Assembly: GCF_949987515.2 (NCBI RefSeq)
Contig: NC_082694.2
Location: 43,548,451 to 43,612,450, forward strand
Length of the DNA: 64,000 bases
Direction of reading: 5' to 3'
DNA from: Delphinus delphis
Lineage: Eukaryota > Chordata > Mammalia > Artiodactyla > Delphinidae
A model generated the notes under the pieces. The model worked only from the letters and a program-made list of their open reading frames with translations. It had not been told where the DNA came from and did no database searches. Shown piece after piece: positions 23,727 through 35,599 of this stretch (positions are counted from its first letter, which is position 1; every line of letters starts with the position of its first letter). The translations under genes were made by a program, and so were the position numbers.

Positions 23727-26700
23727 TAGCATACGGTATTTGCTTTCCTCTTTCTGACTTACTTCACTCTGTGTGACAGACTCTAGGTCCATCCACCTCA
23801 CTACAAATAACTCAATTTCGTTTCTTTTTATGGCTGAGTAATACTCCATTTTATATATGTGCACATCTTCTGTATCCATTCATCTGTCAATGAACTCTTA
23901 GGTTGCTTCCATGCCCTGGCTATTCTAAAGAGAGCTGCAATGAACATTGTGGTACATGACTCTTTTTGAATTATGGTTTTCTCAGAGTATATGCCCAGTA
24001 GTGGGATTGCTGGATCATATGGCAGTTCTATTTTTAATTTTTTAAGGAACCTCCATGCTGTTCTCCATAGTGGCTGTATCAATTTACATTCCCACCAACA
24101 GTGCAAGAGGGTTAACTTTTCTCCATACCCTCTCCAGCATTTATTGTTTGTAGATTTTTTGATGATGGCCATTCTAACTGGTGTGAAGTGATACCTCACT
24201 GTAGTTTTGATTTGCATTTCTCTAATGATTAGTGATGTTGAGCATCCTTTAATGCGTTTGTTAGCAATCTGTACATCTTCTTTGGAGAAATGCCTATTTA
24301 AGTCTTCTGCCCATTTTTGGATTGTGTTGTTTGTTTCTTTGATAATGAGCTGTGTGAGCTGCTTGTAAATTTTGGAGATTAATCCTTTGTCACTTGCTTT
24401 GTTTGCAAATATTTTCTCCCATTCTGAGGATTGTCTTTTCATCTTGTTTATGGTTTCGTTTGCTGTACAAGAGCTTTTAAGTTTCATTAGGTCCCATTTG
24501 TTTATTTTCGTTTTTATTTCCATTTCTCTAGGAGGTGGGTCAAAAAGGATCTTGCTGTGATATATGTAATAGAGTGTTCTGCCTATGTTTTCCTCTAAGA
24601 GTTGTATAGTGTCTGCCCTTACATGTAGGTCTTTAATCCATTTTGAGTTTATTTTTGTGTATGGTGTTAGGGAGTGTTCTCATTTCATTTGTCTACTTGT
24701 AGCTGTCCAGTTTTCCAGCAGCAGTTATTGAAGAGGCTGTCTTTTCTCCATTGTATACTCTTGCCTCCTTTATCAAAGATAAGGTGACCATATGTATGTG
24801 GGTTTATCTTGGGCTTTCTATCCTGTTCCATTGATCTATATTTCTGTTTTTGTGCCAGTACCATACTGTCTTGGTTACTGTACCTTTTGTAGTATACTCT
24901 GAAGTCAGGGAGCCAGATTCCTCCAGCTCCGTTCTTCTTTCTCAAGATTGCTTTGGCTATTCAGGGTCTTTTGTGTTTCCATACAAATTGTGAAATTATT
25001 TGTTCTAGTTCAGTGAAAAATGCCATTGGTAGTTTGATAGGGATTGCATTGAATCTGTACATTGCTTTGGATAGTATAGTCATTCTCACAATGTTTCTTC
25101 TTCCTATCCAAGAACATGGTCTATCTCTCCATCTGTTTGTATCGTCTTTAATTTGTTTCATCAGTGTCTTATAGTTTTCTGCATAGAGGTCTTTTGTCTC
25201 CCTAGGTAGGTTTATTCCTAGGTATTTTATTCTTTTTGTTGCAGTGGTAAATGGGAGTGTTTCCTTAATTTCCCTTTCAGGTTTTTCATCATTAGTGTGT
25301 AGGAATGCAAGCGATTTCTGTGCATTAATTTTGTGTCCTGCTACTTTACCAAATTCATTGATTAGCTCTAGTAGTTTTCTGATAGCATCTTTAGGATTCT
25401 CTGTGTATAGTATCATGTCATCTGCAAACAGTGACAGTTTTACTTCTTCTTTTCTGATTTGGATTCCTTTTATTTCTTTTTCTTCTCTGATTGCTGTGGC
25501 TAAAACTTCCAAAACTATGTTGAATAATAGTGGTGAGAGTGGACAACCTTGTCTTGTTCCTGATCTTAGAGGAAATGGTTTCAGTTTTTCACCATTAAGA
25601 ACGATGTTGGCTGTGGGTTTGTCATATATGGCCTTTATTATGTTGAGGTAAGTTCCCTCTACGTGTACATTCTGGAGAGTTTTTATCAACAATGGGTGTT
25701 GAATTTTGTTGAAAGCTTTTTATGCATCTATTGAGATGATCATATGGTTTTTATCCTTTGATTTGTTAATATGGTTTATCACATTGATTGATTTGCATAT
25801 ATTGAAGAATCCTTGCATTCCAGTGATAAACCCCACTTGATCATGGTGTATGATCCTTTTAATATGCTCTTGGATTCTGTTTGCTAGTATTTTGATGAGG
25901 ATTGTTGCATCTATATTCATCAGTGATATTGGCCTGTAGTTTTCTTTCTTTGTGGCATCTTTGTCTGGTTTTGGTATCAGGGTGATGGTGGTCTCGTAGA
26001 ATGAGTTTGGGAGTGGTCTTCCCTCTGCTATATTTTGGAAAAGTTTGAGAAGGATAGGCGTTAGCTCTTCTCTAAATGTTTGATAGAATTCACCTGTGAA
26101 GCCGTCTGGTCCTGGGCTTTTGTTTGTTGGAAGATTTTTAATCACAGTCTCAATTTCAGTGCTTGTGATTGGTCTGTTTATACTTTCTATGTCTTCCTGG
26201 TTCAGTCTCAGAAGGTTGTGCTTTTCTAAGAATTTGTCCATTTCTCCCAGGTTGTCCATTTTATTGGCATATAGTTGCTTGTAGTAATCTCTCATGATCC
26301 TTTGTATTTCTGCAGTGTCAGTTGTAACTTCTCCTTTTTCATTTCTATTCTATTGATTTGACTCTTCTTTTTTTCTCGATGAGTCTGGCTAATGGTTTAT
26401 CAATTTTGTTTATCTTCTCAAAGAACCAGCTTTTAGTTTTACTGATCTTTGCTATTGTTTCCTTCATTTCTTTTTCATTTATTTCTGATCTGATCTTTAT
26501 GATTTCTTTCCTTCTGCTAACTTTGGGGTTTTTTTGTTCTTCTTTCTCTAATTGCTTTAGGTGTCAGGTTAGGTTGTTTATTTGAGATTTTTCTTGTTTC
26601 TTGAGGTAGGATTTTATTGCTATAAACTTCCGTCTTAGAACTGCTTTTACTGCATCCCATAGGTTTTGAGTCATCATGTTTTCATTGTCATTTGTTTCTA

Positions 26701-27505
26701 GGTATTTTTTGATTTCCTCTTTCATTTCTTCAGTGATCGCTTGGTTATTTAGGAGTGTATTGTTTAGCCTCCATGTGTTTGTATTTTTTACACATTTTTC
26801 CTGTAATTGATATCTAGTCTCATAGCGTTGTAGTCAGAAAATATACTTGATACAATTTCAATTTTCTTAAAATTACCAAGGTTTGATTTGTGACCCAAGA
26901 TATGATCTATTCTGGAGAATGTTCCATGAACACTTGAGAAGAAGGTGTATTCTGTTGTTTTTGGATGAAATGTCCCATAAATATCAATTAAGTCCATCTT
27001 CTTTAATGTATCATGTAAAGCTTGTGTTTCCTTACTTATTTTCATTTTGGATGATCTGTCCATTGGTGAAAGTGGGGTGTTAATGTCCCCTACTCTGATT
27101 GTGTTACTGTTTCCCCTTTTATGGCTCTTAGCATTTGCCTTATGTATTGAGGTGCTCCTATGTTGGGTGCATAAATATTTACAATTGTTATATCTTCTTG
27201 GATTGTTCACTTGATCATTATGTAGTGTCCTATTTGTCCTTATAATAGTCTTTGTTTTAAAGTCTATTTTATCTGATATGAGTATTGCTACTCCAGCTTT
27301 CTTTTGATTTCCATTTGCATGGAATCTTTTTCCATCCCCTCATTTTCAGTCTGTATGTGTCCCTAGGTCTGAAATGTGTCTCTTGTAGACAGCATATGTA
27401 TGGGTCTTGTTTTTGTATCCATTCAGCCAGTCTATGACTTTTGGTTGGAGCATTTAATCCATTTATTTTTAAGGTAGTTATCAATATGTATGTTCCTATT
27501 ACCAT
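23727..27505 (-). pseudogene. L1 ORF2 remnant (endonuclease - reverse transcriptase - Cys motif)
   Basis: About 3.8 kb, close to the usual ORF2 length of some 1,275 codons, but split by stops and frameshifts into blocks. 27505-27269 is the endonuclease N-terminus, with NGLNAP and CLQETH. 27210-26788 is the distal endonuclease, with FSRIDHILGHKS. 26295-25720 is the start of the reverse transcriptase, with [14 protein letters not shown] and LIPKPDKD. 25692-24961 is the palm, with the catalytic FADD codons at 25417-25428. 24945-24685 is the thumb/connection, with GGIWLPDF. 24523-23828 is the C-terminus, with [20 protein letters not shown]. The enzyme cannot be made as one chain. This is a mobile-element remnant, not a host gene. 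Confidence 0.92.
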
Positions 27506-27539
27506 TTTCTTAATTGTTTGGGGTTTGTTATTGTAAGTC

Positions 27540-28444
27540 TTTTCTTTCTCTTGTATTTCCTGCCTAGAGAAGTTCCTTTAGCATTTGTTGTAAAGCTGGT
27601 TTGGTGGTGCTGAATTCTCTTAGCTTTTGCTTGTCTGTAAAGGTTTTAATTTCTCCGTTGAATCTGAGTGAGATCCTTGCTGGGTAGAGTAATCTTGGTT
27701 GTAGGTTTTTCCCTTTCATCACTTTAAATGTGTCCTGCCACTCCCTTCTGGCTTGCAGAGTTTCTTCTGAAAGATCTGCTGTTAACCTTATGGGAATTCA
27801 CTTGTATGTTATTTGTTCTTTTTCCCTTGGTGCTTTTAATTTTTTTCTTTGTATTTAATTTTTGACAGTTTCATTATTATGTGTCTTAGTGTGTTTCTCC
27901 TTGGATTTATCCTGAATGAGACTTTCTGCACTTCTGGGATTTCACTGACTATTTCCTTTCCCATATTAGGGTAGTTTTCAACTATAATCTCTTCAAATAT
28001 TTGCTCAGTCCCTTTCTTTTTCTCTTCTTCTTCTGGGACCCCTATAATTCAAATGTTGGTGCATTTAATGTTGTCCCAGAGGTCTCTAAGACTGTCCTCA
28101 ATTCTTTTCATTCTTTTTTCTTTATTCTACTCTGCCATAGTTATTTCCACTGTTTTACCTTCCAGATCACTTATCCGTTCTTCTGCCTCAGTTATTCTGC
28201 TATTGATTCCATCTAGAGAATTTTAAATTTCATTTATTGTGCTGTTCATCATTGTTTGTTTGCTCTTTAGTTCTTCTTGGTCCTTGTTAAATGTTTCTTG
28301 TATTTTCTTCATTCTATTTCCAAGATTTTGGATCATCTTTACTATCATTACTCTGAATTCTTTTTTAGGTAGACTGCCTATTTCCTCTTCATTTGCTTGG
28401 TCTGGTGGGTTTTTACTTGCTCCTTCATCTGCTGTGTGTTTCAC
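27540..28444 (-). pseudogene. L1 ORF1 remnant (RNA-binding protein of the element)
   Basis: The longest surviving piece (28444-28223) encodes the N-terminal part with EEEIGSLPKKEFRVMIVKMI and the beginning of the coiled coil (KKIQETFNKDQEELKSKQ), then stops at 28222. After the stop the frame resumes as an ITEAEERISDLEGK-like segment toward lower coordinates. The distal RNA-binding part is broken up. ORF1p normally forms a trimer that coats L1 RNA. Confidence 0.75.
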
Positions 28445-28559
28445 TGTCTTTTCATTTTGCTTAACTTACCGTGTTTGGGGTCTCCTTTTTGCAGGCTGCA
28501 AGTTCATAGTTCCCGTTGTTTTTGGTGCCTGCTCCCAGTGGCTAAGTTTGGTTCAGTGG

Positions 28560-30622
28560 ATTGTGTAGGCTTCCTGGTGGAGGGGCATGGTGCCTGTGTT
28601 CTGTTGGATGAGGCTGGGTCTTGTCTTTCTGGTGGGCAGGACTGTATCCAGTGGTGTGTTTTGGGGTGTCTGTGATCTTATTATGATTTTAGGCAGTCTC
28701 TCTGCTAATGGGTGGTGTTGTGTTCCTGTCTTGCCAGTTGTTTGGCATAGGGTGTCCAGCACTGTAGCTTTGCTGGTCATTGAGTGGAGCTGGGTCTTAA
28801 CGTTGTAATGGAGGTCTCTGGGAGAGCTTTTGCCGTTTGATATTATGTGGAGCCAGGAGGTCTGTCGTGGACCAAGGTCCTGAACTCAGCTCTCCCACCT
28901 CAGAGGCACAGGCCTGACACCTGGCTGGAGCCCAAAGACCCTGTCAACCACATCGCTCAGAAGAAAAAGGAGAAAAAAAGAAAGAAAAAATATAAAATAA
29001 AACAAAATAAAGTTATTAAAATAAATTTTTAAACTTATTAAAAATTTAAAAAATTTAAAAATATTAAAAAAGGAAAGAAGAGAGCAACCATACCAAAAAC
29101 AAATCCACCAATGATAACAATCAGTAAAAATTATACTAAAAAAAAAGTCCATAAAAATGGACAGACAGAACCCTAAGACAAATGGTTAAAGCAAAGCTAT
29201 ACAGACAAAGTTACACAAAGAAGCATACACATACACAATCACATAAAGAGAAAAAGGAAAAATATATATATATATGTCTATATATAAAAAAAAAGGAAGA
29301 GAGCAACCAAATCAATAAACAAATCTACCAATCATAATAAACTCTAAATACTAAACTAAGATAAACATAAAACCAGAAACAAATTTTAGATGCAGCAAGC
29401 AAACCCCAAGTCTACAGTTTCTCCCAAGTCCACCACCCCAATTTTGGGATGATTCATTGTCTATTCAGGTATTCCACAGTTGAAGGGCACATCACGTTGA
29501 TTGTGGAGATTTAATCCGCTGCTCCTGAGGCTGCTGGGAAAAATTTCCTTTCTCTTCTTTGTTCCCTCAGCTCCTGGGTTTTACCTTTGGATTTGGCCCT
29601 GCTTCTGGGTGTAGGTCGCCTGAGGGTGTCTGTTCTTCGCTCAGACAGGACAGGATTAAAGGAGCAGCTGATTCGGGGGCTCTGGCTCACTCAGGCCGGG
29701 TGGAGGAAGGGGTACGGATACGGGGCGAGCCTGCAGCGGCAGAGGCCGGTGTGACGTTGCAATAGCCTGAGGCGCGCCATGTGTTCTCCCGGGGAAGTTG
29801 GCCCTGGATCCCGGGACCCTGGCAGTGGCGGGCTGCACAGGCTCCCGGGAGGGGAAGTGTGGATAGTGACCTGTGCTTGCACACAGGCTTCTTGGTGGTG
29901 GCAGCAGCAGCCTTAGCATTTCATGGCCGTCTCTGGGGTCCGCGCTGATAGCCGTGGCTCGCGCCTGTCTCTGGAGCTCGTTTAGGTGGTGCTCTGAATC
30001 CCTTCTCCTCGTGCACCCCGAAACAATGGTCTCTTGCCTCTTAGGCAAGCCCAGACCTTTTCCCGGACTACCTCCCGGCTAGCTGTGGCACACTAGCCCC
30101 TTCAGGCTTGTTCCCACCGCCAACCCCACTCCTTTCCCTGGGATCTGACCTCCAAAGCCCCGAGCCTCAGCTCTCAGCCCCCGCCCGCCCCCGGGTGAGC
30201 AGACAAGCCTCTCGGGCTGGTGAGTGCTGGTCGGCACCAATCCTCTGTGCGGGAATCTCTACGCTTTGCCCTCCGCACCCCTGTGGCTGTGCTCTCCTCC
30301 ATGGCTCCGAAGCTCCCCGCTCCACCACCGCCGTGTATGCCCGAGAAGGGGCTTCGTGGTGTATGGAAACTTTCCCTCCTTCACAGCTCCCTCCCACTGG
30401 TGCAGGTCCCGTCCCTATTCTTTTGTCTCTGTTTTTACTTTTTTCTTTTGCCCTGCCTAGGTACGTGGGGAGTTCCTTGCCTTTTGGGAAGTCTGAGTTC
30501 TTCTGCCAGCGTTCAGTCGGTGTTCTGTAGGAGTTGTTCCACGTGTAGATGTATTTCTGATGTATTTGTGGGGAGGAAGGTGATCTCCACATCTTACTCC
30601 TCCGCCATCTTGAAGGTCTCCC
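28560..30622 (-). promoter_or_regulatory. L1 5' UTR / internal promoter region
   Basis: About 2 kb upstream of the ORF1 remnant on the minus strand, ending at the L1 start near 30622. The proximal part is interrupted on the + strand by an A-rich tract at about 28960-29390 including (at)n at 29263-29275. The distal part (29690-30330) is the only clearly CpG-rich stretch in the window. L1 5' UTRs carry an internal pol II promoter and, in several mammals, an antisense promoter. Here the antisense direction is the + strand, toward EFEMP1 exon 6. Activity is inferred, not shown. Confidence 0.65.
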
Positions 30623-30679
30623 CACACCACCTTTCTTGCAAGGACTTTTCAGTCTATCTGAAAGGGGTTAGATAAGGTC

Positions 30680-31070
30680 AGATTTTTAAAAATTAGATAC
30701 ATAGATAGAGAGAACAAATTGGTGGTTGCCAGAGGTGGGGGGTGGGGGGTGGGCAAAATGAGTGAAGGGAATCAAAGGTACAAACTCTCAGTTATAAAAT
30801 AAATAAGTCATGGGGATATAACATACAGCATGGCAACTATAGTTAACACTGTAGTGTATATTTGAAAGCTGCTAAGAGAGTAGACCTTAAAAGTTCTCAT
30901 CACAAGAAAAAAAATTCTGTAACAATGTATGGTGATGGACATTAACTAGATGTATTGTGGTGATCATTTCACAATATCCACAAATATCAAATTGTTAGGT
31001 TGTACGCCTGAAACTAATATGATGTTGTATGTCAATTATACGTCAATTTAAAAAAGAAAAGAAAAGTAAC
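30680..31070 (+). repeat. Old L1 (L1M-type) 3' end
   Basis: Blocks such as caaattggtggttgccagag, aaataagtcatggggatata, agttaacactgtagtgtata, atgtattgtggtgatcattt and cctgaaactaatatgatgtt are the common 3' UTR of old mammalian L1M elements in forward orientation, ending in an A-rich tail (aaaaaagaaaagaaaag). Confidence 0.85.
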
Positions 31071-31129
31071 CAACACAAATAATTCAGCTCAACAATTCAA
31101 GTCAACAAAACCCTCCTTGAGGGCCTCAG

Positions 31130-31530
31130 TCCCCATGTAGTCAATGGTAGTTATGGTTACCAAGAAGCACTGGAGGGGTCCAAAGGAGGGATTGGTTGCT
31201 GCAACCAAGGGCCAGTTAGGGCTTTGTGGAGGGAGCAGATGTGATATGGGTCATGAAGGATGAACTGGATGTTAATAAACCTGAGAAGAGAAAGGCAGGC
31301 TTTGCTGGGTGGACACCCCGTATACAGAGTAATGGGTTTGGGGTGAGGGAAAGAGGGACTACTATAGGGGAAGCAGGAAACAGGATAGGAAGGTCATTGG
31401 AGGAAATTTATGTAGAACCCTGAATTCTTGTTAAGCCATTTAGATTTAGTACTGTCAAAATTAGTGAAAGATTTTGAGCAAGGAGTGACCTAATAAAAAT
31501 GCTACCTCCAGATAGTTGTAGGATAAGGAG
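31130..31530 (-). repeat. Possible L2 LINE relic
   Basis: Reverse-oriented L2-like blocks: ttgttaagccatttagattt followed by gattttgagcaaggagtgac, which resembles the reversed L2 run gggttttgagcagaggagtgac. The 65-residue open frame within it is not a gene. Confidence 0.5.
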
Positions 31531-32990
31531 GAAAAATAAGCATACACATATTGTTAAATGTATTAAATCACCCTAATAGGACTTGGGTGGGGGACTGGGA
31601 CAGAGAGGGCATATGTCAGTCTGACTGACTGAAAATTGAGTAAGTTTCTCAAGAAAGAATGGTACTAACTTTCAAGTTAGTACATATAGTAACGATGCTA
31701 ATAAGAGGTATAAAAAGGTAGTTGAATCCATAAGGACTATTTTCAGAATCATAATAATAATTTAATAATTTGTTTAAAACTATTTCTAACAGACACATTC
31801 ATTATTTTTGTATGTAAGTGCTTCTCCTGAGTCAAATGATGATTCTAAACAAGTTCCACTCCAAGTAGGGTCAACAGTTTATGATATTGTTTAGCAATAC
31901 ATTTATTCATAGGTATTACAAAGGTAAACATCAAACTTGTAAATTAATAACATTTTGGTGTAACTTCATCTTCTGCACCCAGTGAAATAACCAGTTAGGA
32001 GCTAAGTAAGCCCTTAAATGATCTTCTGGACAATCATCCTTTCTGCTTCGTGCCCACATCCATTAAACAGTAGAACGTTCGTTAGTCATAATGTATGACC
32101 GAAGGAATTTGGAGCAAGTCTCTAACCACAAACTGTGTCTAAACATAGACCTTTAAGAGTTTCTCCGATCTTAACATGTTTAAGTCTGTGACACTGCAAT
32201 ATGCAATGAATACAACCTAAGCAGACTCATGCCTTAGTTAAAATAAGGTTTTGCAATTACAGAAAATTATGGCAAGAGGCAATTATCCATAGGCCCACTC
32301 TCCCCTGTGAGTCTCCTACCATCCATTTTGCAAATAAGCATGAACTAAGGGAGTAATCTGTTTATAAATAGAGGAGAGCAACAAGTTCTCCTGATATGTC
32401 TAGGGGAGATGCATTTTCCAGTTAAAAATTATCTTTGTTTAAAAATAAGAATTTGAATGGAATACAAAAAGAGGAACAGCAGTTTTGGAGTGGGGGTGAG
32501 GCTAGACTGCTAAGCTAATAAAGCAAGAACTTAAGAATATAAGAATATATATTTTAGCCTATGGAATAATCCAAAGGAATTTTAACTAGACTTAGAGATC
32601 ACTTCACTAAGTCTTGATACTCTTTGGTTTGGGGGGGGTGGGGACATTGTTTTGTTTCGTCTTTGCTTTTGTTTTTTTGAAGACCTACCCAGAGCAAGAA
32701 TTTTGCAAAGGCAAAACACCTGGTTTGTTCATTTATTGATCTATTTAAGTGTCCATTCTGGAACACTTCATAAACAATAGTCAGGTCTATACTTTTCTTC
32801 TCAAGAGTGGGGTCTGCTGGAGATGATGTGTTAGTTGTCTAGGTTTGCTTTTTAATTTTATGTTGGATTTGGGAATAATAAGATGGGGGGGAAATATTTT
32901 AACAATTGCTCTGTTACTTACAGTTCGGGAGATAGCACAAGACCACAGAGGTATCCTGTAGCTGGATCCCTAAACATAATTTCAAAGTGT
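31531..32990. other. Intronic stretch without recognised gene
   Basis: Unremarkable intron with a G-run at 32631-32645 (ggggggggtggggac) followed by a T/G-rich patch. No repeat or exon recognised. Confidence 0.5.
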
Positions 32991-33465
32991 GAGATTATTC
33001 AACAAGCCTGAGTAGAGTAACTACTGTGTGCAAAGCACAGTAGGTGTTGAGAATACAAAGATGAAAGCTTATGGTGCCTGCCCACAAAGCGCTCACAGTC
33101 TGAGCAAGTAGACAGTAACAGCAATGTGAAATTTTGAGTCCCGTTTCAGAAACTTCCCAGAGAAGGTACTACCAGGCGTCAGTCTTGGGAAGTTGTGGGA
33201 ATTAGCCCTTAATGAACTGGGGGAAGGAAAGGAGGGAAAGAGAAAGAGTGTTCTAGGCAGAGGGAACAGTATTTGCTAAGGTCGTTAAGTAGAATACAGA
33301 AGAAACAAGTGTTCTGTACAATTCAGTGAGCAATACAAGATGACAGGTTAAAGTCAAATAATGAAGGGCCTTGCATGTCATGTTAAAAAGTTTGGATATC
33401 ATCCTGAAGATAGTGGGAAGTGGCATAATCAGCTTTGCTTACAGAAGAGGTAAACACATCATTCG
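32991..33465 (-). repeat. L2 LINE relic (3' region)
   Basis: Reads as reversed L2: actactgtgtgcaaagcaca, aagcgctcacagtctgagca, gagtgttctaggcagaggga, gaagggccttgcatgtcatg, aagtttggatatcatcctga and gtggcataatcagctttgc. A long and fairly continuous relic. Confidence 0.75.
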
Positions 33466-35372
33466 CTTTTAAAACTTATTTCTGAGTTCTAAATTTGTTA
33501 ACCCAATAAGATAATTTTATTGTAGTTAATTAGGACTGGTTTTATTCTTCATTTATACCAGTGCTACAAAGGCAAATTAAGTATGAATTTCATTATAAAA
33601 ATAGTACAGTTCTGTTTGTAAGTTTAAATCTTTATCAAACATAACACAGTGGGGAAAATACCTTAGCTCAAGGAAAAGCTTCTATAAAGTCAAAACTAGC
33701 CTTAAAATTCCACTCGGCATGTAGTCATTGTTCCAGGCCATTACGATTTTATCCACACAGAATATAACTGTATACTCTTAAAGCATTTTTACTACTTGAG
33801 ATTTGTTCCATCTTAAAATTTGTACTAAAACTTACTGGAAAACTAGTTTGAAAATAAAATTGTAACTCAGCCTTTGCAGAAGCTACGAGAGGTTCTACAC
33901 ATTTCCCTTATTTGGCATAGCATCCCCCATTATATTGTATTGTAGAAATATAATATATATTATTATATTATATAATATAATTGTAGAATATAATTGTAGA
34001 AATACTATGGAAGCATTGAGTGTTATTTATCTTAAGTGTTTTGCCACTTTATAATATAATAGTGCTAGAATTTACACATCAAATCTAATGGAGAGCTCAA
34101 CTGGTACCTTTAACAAATTGAGGCTATAAAATTATATAGGCCACTGATGTGTGCCTAGGGATATTCAGCTGCTGGTTTCCTAGTGGAGAACGCCAGAATT
34201 CAGTGATCGGAGAAAAACTTGTTTAGGACCCTAAGCCACACAGAGTGCCAGAGGCACCCCTTCATCCTTAAGGTGAGTCTAGTTAAGGAGAAGAGGGGTG
34301 GGGGGATAGCTGTCCAAGATCTCTCCAAGGCAGTGGATTTTCCACAGATAGCAAGTATGCTGCTCTTCCTCTTCCTTAGCAAGGATAATCTGTAGATAGA
34401 GCAGTCCCAGAGGTCAGTTGGACAAGCTGCTTTCTGCAGTTATCTTACATTGGCCAAAGGAACCCGGGAAAAGAAACTTAAAGAAGGTGGACGTGAGCTG
34501 GACCTAGAAGGGGAATCTATCCTGTTAAGGTAGAAGTGTTGGAGGGAAGATTACGGTCAAAGGCAGACAAGTGGCAACATATGTTTGCACATGGCAGTAT
34601 ATTGCCTGGCTGATATGGAGGGCCATAAAAGATGGCACTGATGAAAGGACTAGTGTTTAGATGAAACTACCTGTTACATTGCAGTGAGGTTCATCCAATT
34701 ATACAGGACCTTCTGCCTTTTACTGACATCTATGTGAGTAGTCACAGGATTAGGTGGCTGGTGTTGGGGTTCTGGGGGCCTGTATAGCAGCCCACCTCCC
34801 TGAGGAGATGAAGACGGTGGGGACAGCCTGCTGAGCTCCTGAGGGGTGCACTGGAGAGTCATAGCACTGGGCTAGGGAAACAGCACTCACAAACCATTGC
34901 TGAAGCAGCAGTGCCCAAGGCCTGCACACCAGTAGGAGATGGTCCTCACCCTACCTTGGATGTGGCAGCAGTCAGAATTCTCAAGGTAAAAGAATGGTCT
35001 GCCCAATTGAGGTGAACTTGAGAAAGGGCAAATGCAAAAGCAAATACTGAAATAGGAAGAAGGAATCAGAAATGCAGGATGGAAAAAGGTGGGATAATAA
35101 GACAACAGAGAAGGAAGTCAGCCTTGTCACCTGCTAATTTGTCACACTGCCACCGTAAGCATAGTGTTTTTCCTCAAGCTTTAAATTCTTTAATTTTTCC
35201 TATTAATTTTCTCTGTTTTACCTTTAATATGGGAATAAGAATCTATCATATATACATATATAATTTTTGTAAGGCCATAATAAAAGCATTTGGAGGTCAT
35301 TTGGTTTCCAAAGAAACCAAAATTAATTTTCCAAAGAAAATTTTTCTAATATGCCATGAGTTTTTACTATAT
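33466..35372. other. Intronic stretch without recognised gene
   Basis: An AT-only patch at about 33940-33985 repeats tatatta/ataatat and a nearby motif ttgtagaaata. The remainder is non-repetitive, with no supported exon. Confidence 0.5.
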
Positions 35373-35599
35373 TACTAGCATAGCTTTTTTTCTTTTTTTT
35401 TTTTTTGCGGTACGCGGGGCCTCTCACCGTTGTGGCCTCTCCCGTTGTGAAGCACAGGCTCCGGCCGCGCAGGCTCAGCGGCCATGGCTCACAGGCATGT
35501 GGGATCTTCCCGGACCGGGGCATGAACCCGTGTCCCCTGCATCAGCAGGCGGACTCTCAACCACTGCGCACCAGGGAAGCCCCTACTAGCATAGCTTTT
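35373..35599 (-). mobile_element. Cetacean CHR-type SINE with 16-bp target-site duplication
   Basis: Body 35389-35583. On the + strand it runs from a poly-T start through gcggtacgcggggcctctca, ttgtggcctctcccgttgtg, gctcagcggccatggctcac, gatcttcccggaccggggca to ccaccagggaagcccc-like sequence. The 16-bp repeat tactagcatagctttt flanks it (35373-35388 and 35584-35599). Compared with the usual family sequence as I remember it, about 19 bases are missing between ggctcac and ggcatgtggg, and one C is missing in the tail (gcgcaccaggg). This element is the best species clue in the window. Confidence 0.95.

Larger units (their letters stand above)
23331..30631 (-). mobile_element. Near full-length L1 LINE with 9-bp target-site duplication
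   Basis: The element occupies about 23340-30622 (7.3 kb) in antisense to EFEMP1. Its 3' end with a short A-tail (atttttttaacatctttatt on the + strand) is at 23340. The L1 5' start (minus strand: caagatggcggaggagtaag) lies near 30614. The direct repeat cacaccacc occurs at 23331-23339 and 30623-30631, directly against both ends. Order on the minus strand: 2-kb GC/CpG-rich 5' UTR, ORF1 remnant, ORF2 remnant, short 3' UTR. ORFs are broken, so it is not autonomous. The family is the cetartiodactyl L1 lineage. Confidence 0.93.

Noticed and set aside
24961..25692. Reverse-strand 243-codon frame with an FADD reverse-transcriptase motif
   Set aside because: Rejected as a host gene or retron-like system. 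It is a broken part of L1 ORF2 within a 7.3-kb L1 with target duplications.
29656..30675. Several frames of 130-152 codons on both strands
   Set aside because: They lie in the CpG-rich L1 5' UTR, where stop codons are rare. None resembles a known protein and none spans an intron boundary.
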